Assembly (NCBI GenBank): GCA_005778355.1
Contig: SXON01000246.1
Coordinates: 22,454 to 86,453, forward strand
Direction of reading: 5' to 3'
Length of the DNA stretch: 64,000 nucleotides
From: Pseudomonadota bacterium
Lineage (GTDB): Bacteria > Myxococcota_A > UBA796 > SXON01
A program made the position numbers and the translations under genes. How positions within the stretch are numbered: position 1 is the first letter of the stretch; each line of letters opens with the position of its first letter. Of the stretch, positions 63,096 through 64,000 are shown piece by piece. The notes beneath the pieces are model-generated. The model saw only the letters and a list, made by a program, of their open reading frames with translations, did not search any database and was not told where the DNA came from.

Positions 63096-64000
63096 GGACC
63101 ACACCCCCGCACCTGGTACACCTGCCAGCGTGCTTGTCCCTCGCGCACGACGTCGGCGCCTCGCCGGTCCTCGCAGAACGCGTCCACCGTCGCGGCGAGC
63201 CCCGAGCGATACTCGCGCACGAACATCGCCTTGTCCGCCCAGCGCACCGGCCAGAAGTCGTACTGGTCGGGGCGGTCCACCCCGGGCAGGGCGTAGGCCT
63301 CGAGCCCACCGTAGAAGCTGATCATCGCTGCTTCCTGATAGCGCGAGGTATACACCGGCTCGATGCCCCAGGCCTGCACCGAGCGCGCCAGGTCGCGCCC
63401 ACGGCCGAGCCTCGCGACGGGATCGTTCTTGAGCGGAACGAGGGGGTCGACGAGGTGCGCCACCACGAGGGTGCAAAGCGCGAGCCCAGTGCCGGCGGCC
63501 ACCCACGAGGCCCGCGCGAGTCGACCCGGCACGCGCGCGAGGCCCAGGGCAGCGGAGAGGTAGGCCGCCGCCGCCCAGTTCGCCTCGCCCGAGCCGCGAG
63601 TGGCAGCCCAGGTGAAGAAGGCGACCACGGGGACGCTGGTGAGCCAGAGCAGGGCGTCGTCACCGGCTGGACGTCGCACAGACCAGGCGACAAAGGCGAG
63701 GAAGAAGAGCGGACCCGCGAGGCCCACCTGGGCCCCGAAGAAGGCGAGCGCGCCCGCCGGGGGACGATCGAGCCCGTGGCCGAGCTGAAACGCGAGGCTC
63801 GCCCAGTCGTGCGAGGCGTTCCAGTAGAGGTTCGGGGCCCAGAGGAGCGGCCCCAGGACCAGCCCCGGCACGAGCGACCACGATCGGGTGTACACCACCC
63901 ATGTCGCGACCAACGGCAAGAGACCGTAGCCGGTGTACTTGCCGAGACCGGCGAGCCCGAGCCCCACGCCGAGGAGGATCCAGTGTCGCGACAAGGCGCC
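63068..64000 (-). CDS. GT39/PMT-like membrane glycosyltransferase, C-terminal part, truncated by window end
   Basis: LGKYTGYGLLPLVATWV...GPLLWAPNLYWNASHDWASLAFQLGHGL; multi-TM; ORF open to the window edge. Confidence 0.75.
   Translation of the reverse strand, partial: GALSRHWILLGVGLGLAGLGKYTGYGLLPLVATWVVYTRSWSLVPGLVLGPLLWAPNLYWNASHDWASLAFQLGHGLDRPPAGALAFFGAQVGLAGPLFFLAFVAWSVRRPAGDDALLWLTSVPVVAFFTWAATRGSGEANWAAAAYLSAALGLARVPGRLARASWVAAGTGLALCTLVVAHLVDPLVPLKNDPVARLGRGRDLARSVQAWGIEPVYTSRYQEAAMISFYGGLEAYALPGVDRPDQYDFWPVRWADKAMFVREYRSGLAATVDAFCEDRRGADVVREGQARWQVYQVRGCGPQRPSEHDK

Noticed and set aside
1-64000. Integrated prophage, transposon or genomic island
   Set aside because: No integrase, transposase, phage structural gene, tRNA-attachment site or terminal repeats recognised by reading; only the MNT/HEPN and AAA-ATPase loci have an accessory flavour.

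Overview
High-GC Gram-negative chromosomal window, Myxococcota/deltaproteobacteria-like by gene content (inference). It is densely coded, with about 57 supported CDS plus one truncated CDS at each end. I found no rRNA, tRNA, CRISPR array or transposase. Main content: rpmB (L28); three AstE/aspartoacylase-like paralogs beside a degenerate biotin-carboxylase-like protein; many predicted lipoproteins, several with extremely short signal peptides; FG-GAP and MopE-repeat proteins including a sulfatase fused to MopE-like repeats; a 7-CxxCH cytochrome and an arylsulfotransferase-like protein; a tightly overlapped operon of acyl-AMP ligase, SDR, ACP, acyl-CoA dehydrogenase, B12-radical SAM, radical SAM and a LuxR regulator (33.8-41.1 kb), the best candidate for an undescribed system; an MNT/HEPN toxin-antitoxin pair and a second MNT with an apparently decayed partner; an AAA ATPase with a possible PD-(D/E)XK end; a lipid A/Kdo operon (msbA, ATL, a KdtA-LpxK single-ORF fusion, LpxL); and a DUF1501/planctomycete-type cytochrome operon. 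All functional calls come from reading motifs in the translations; no database searches were run.
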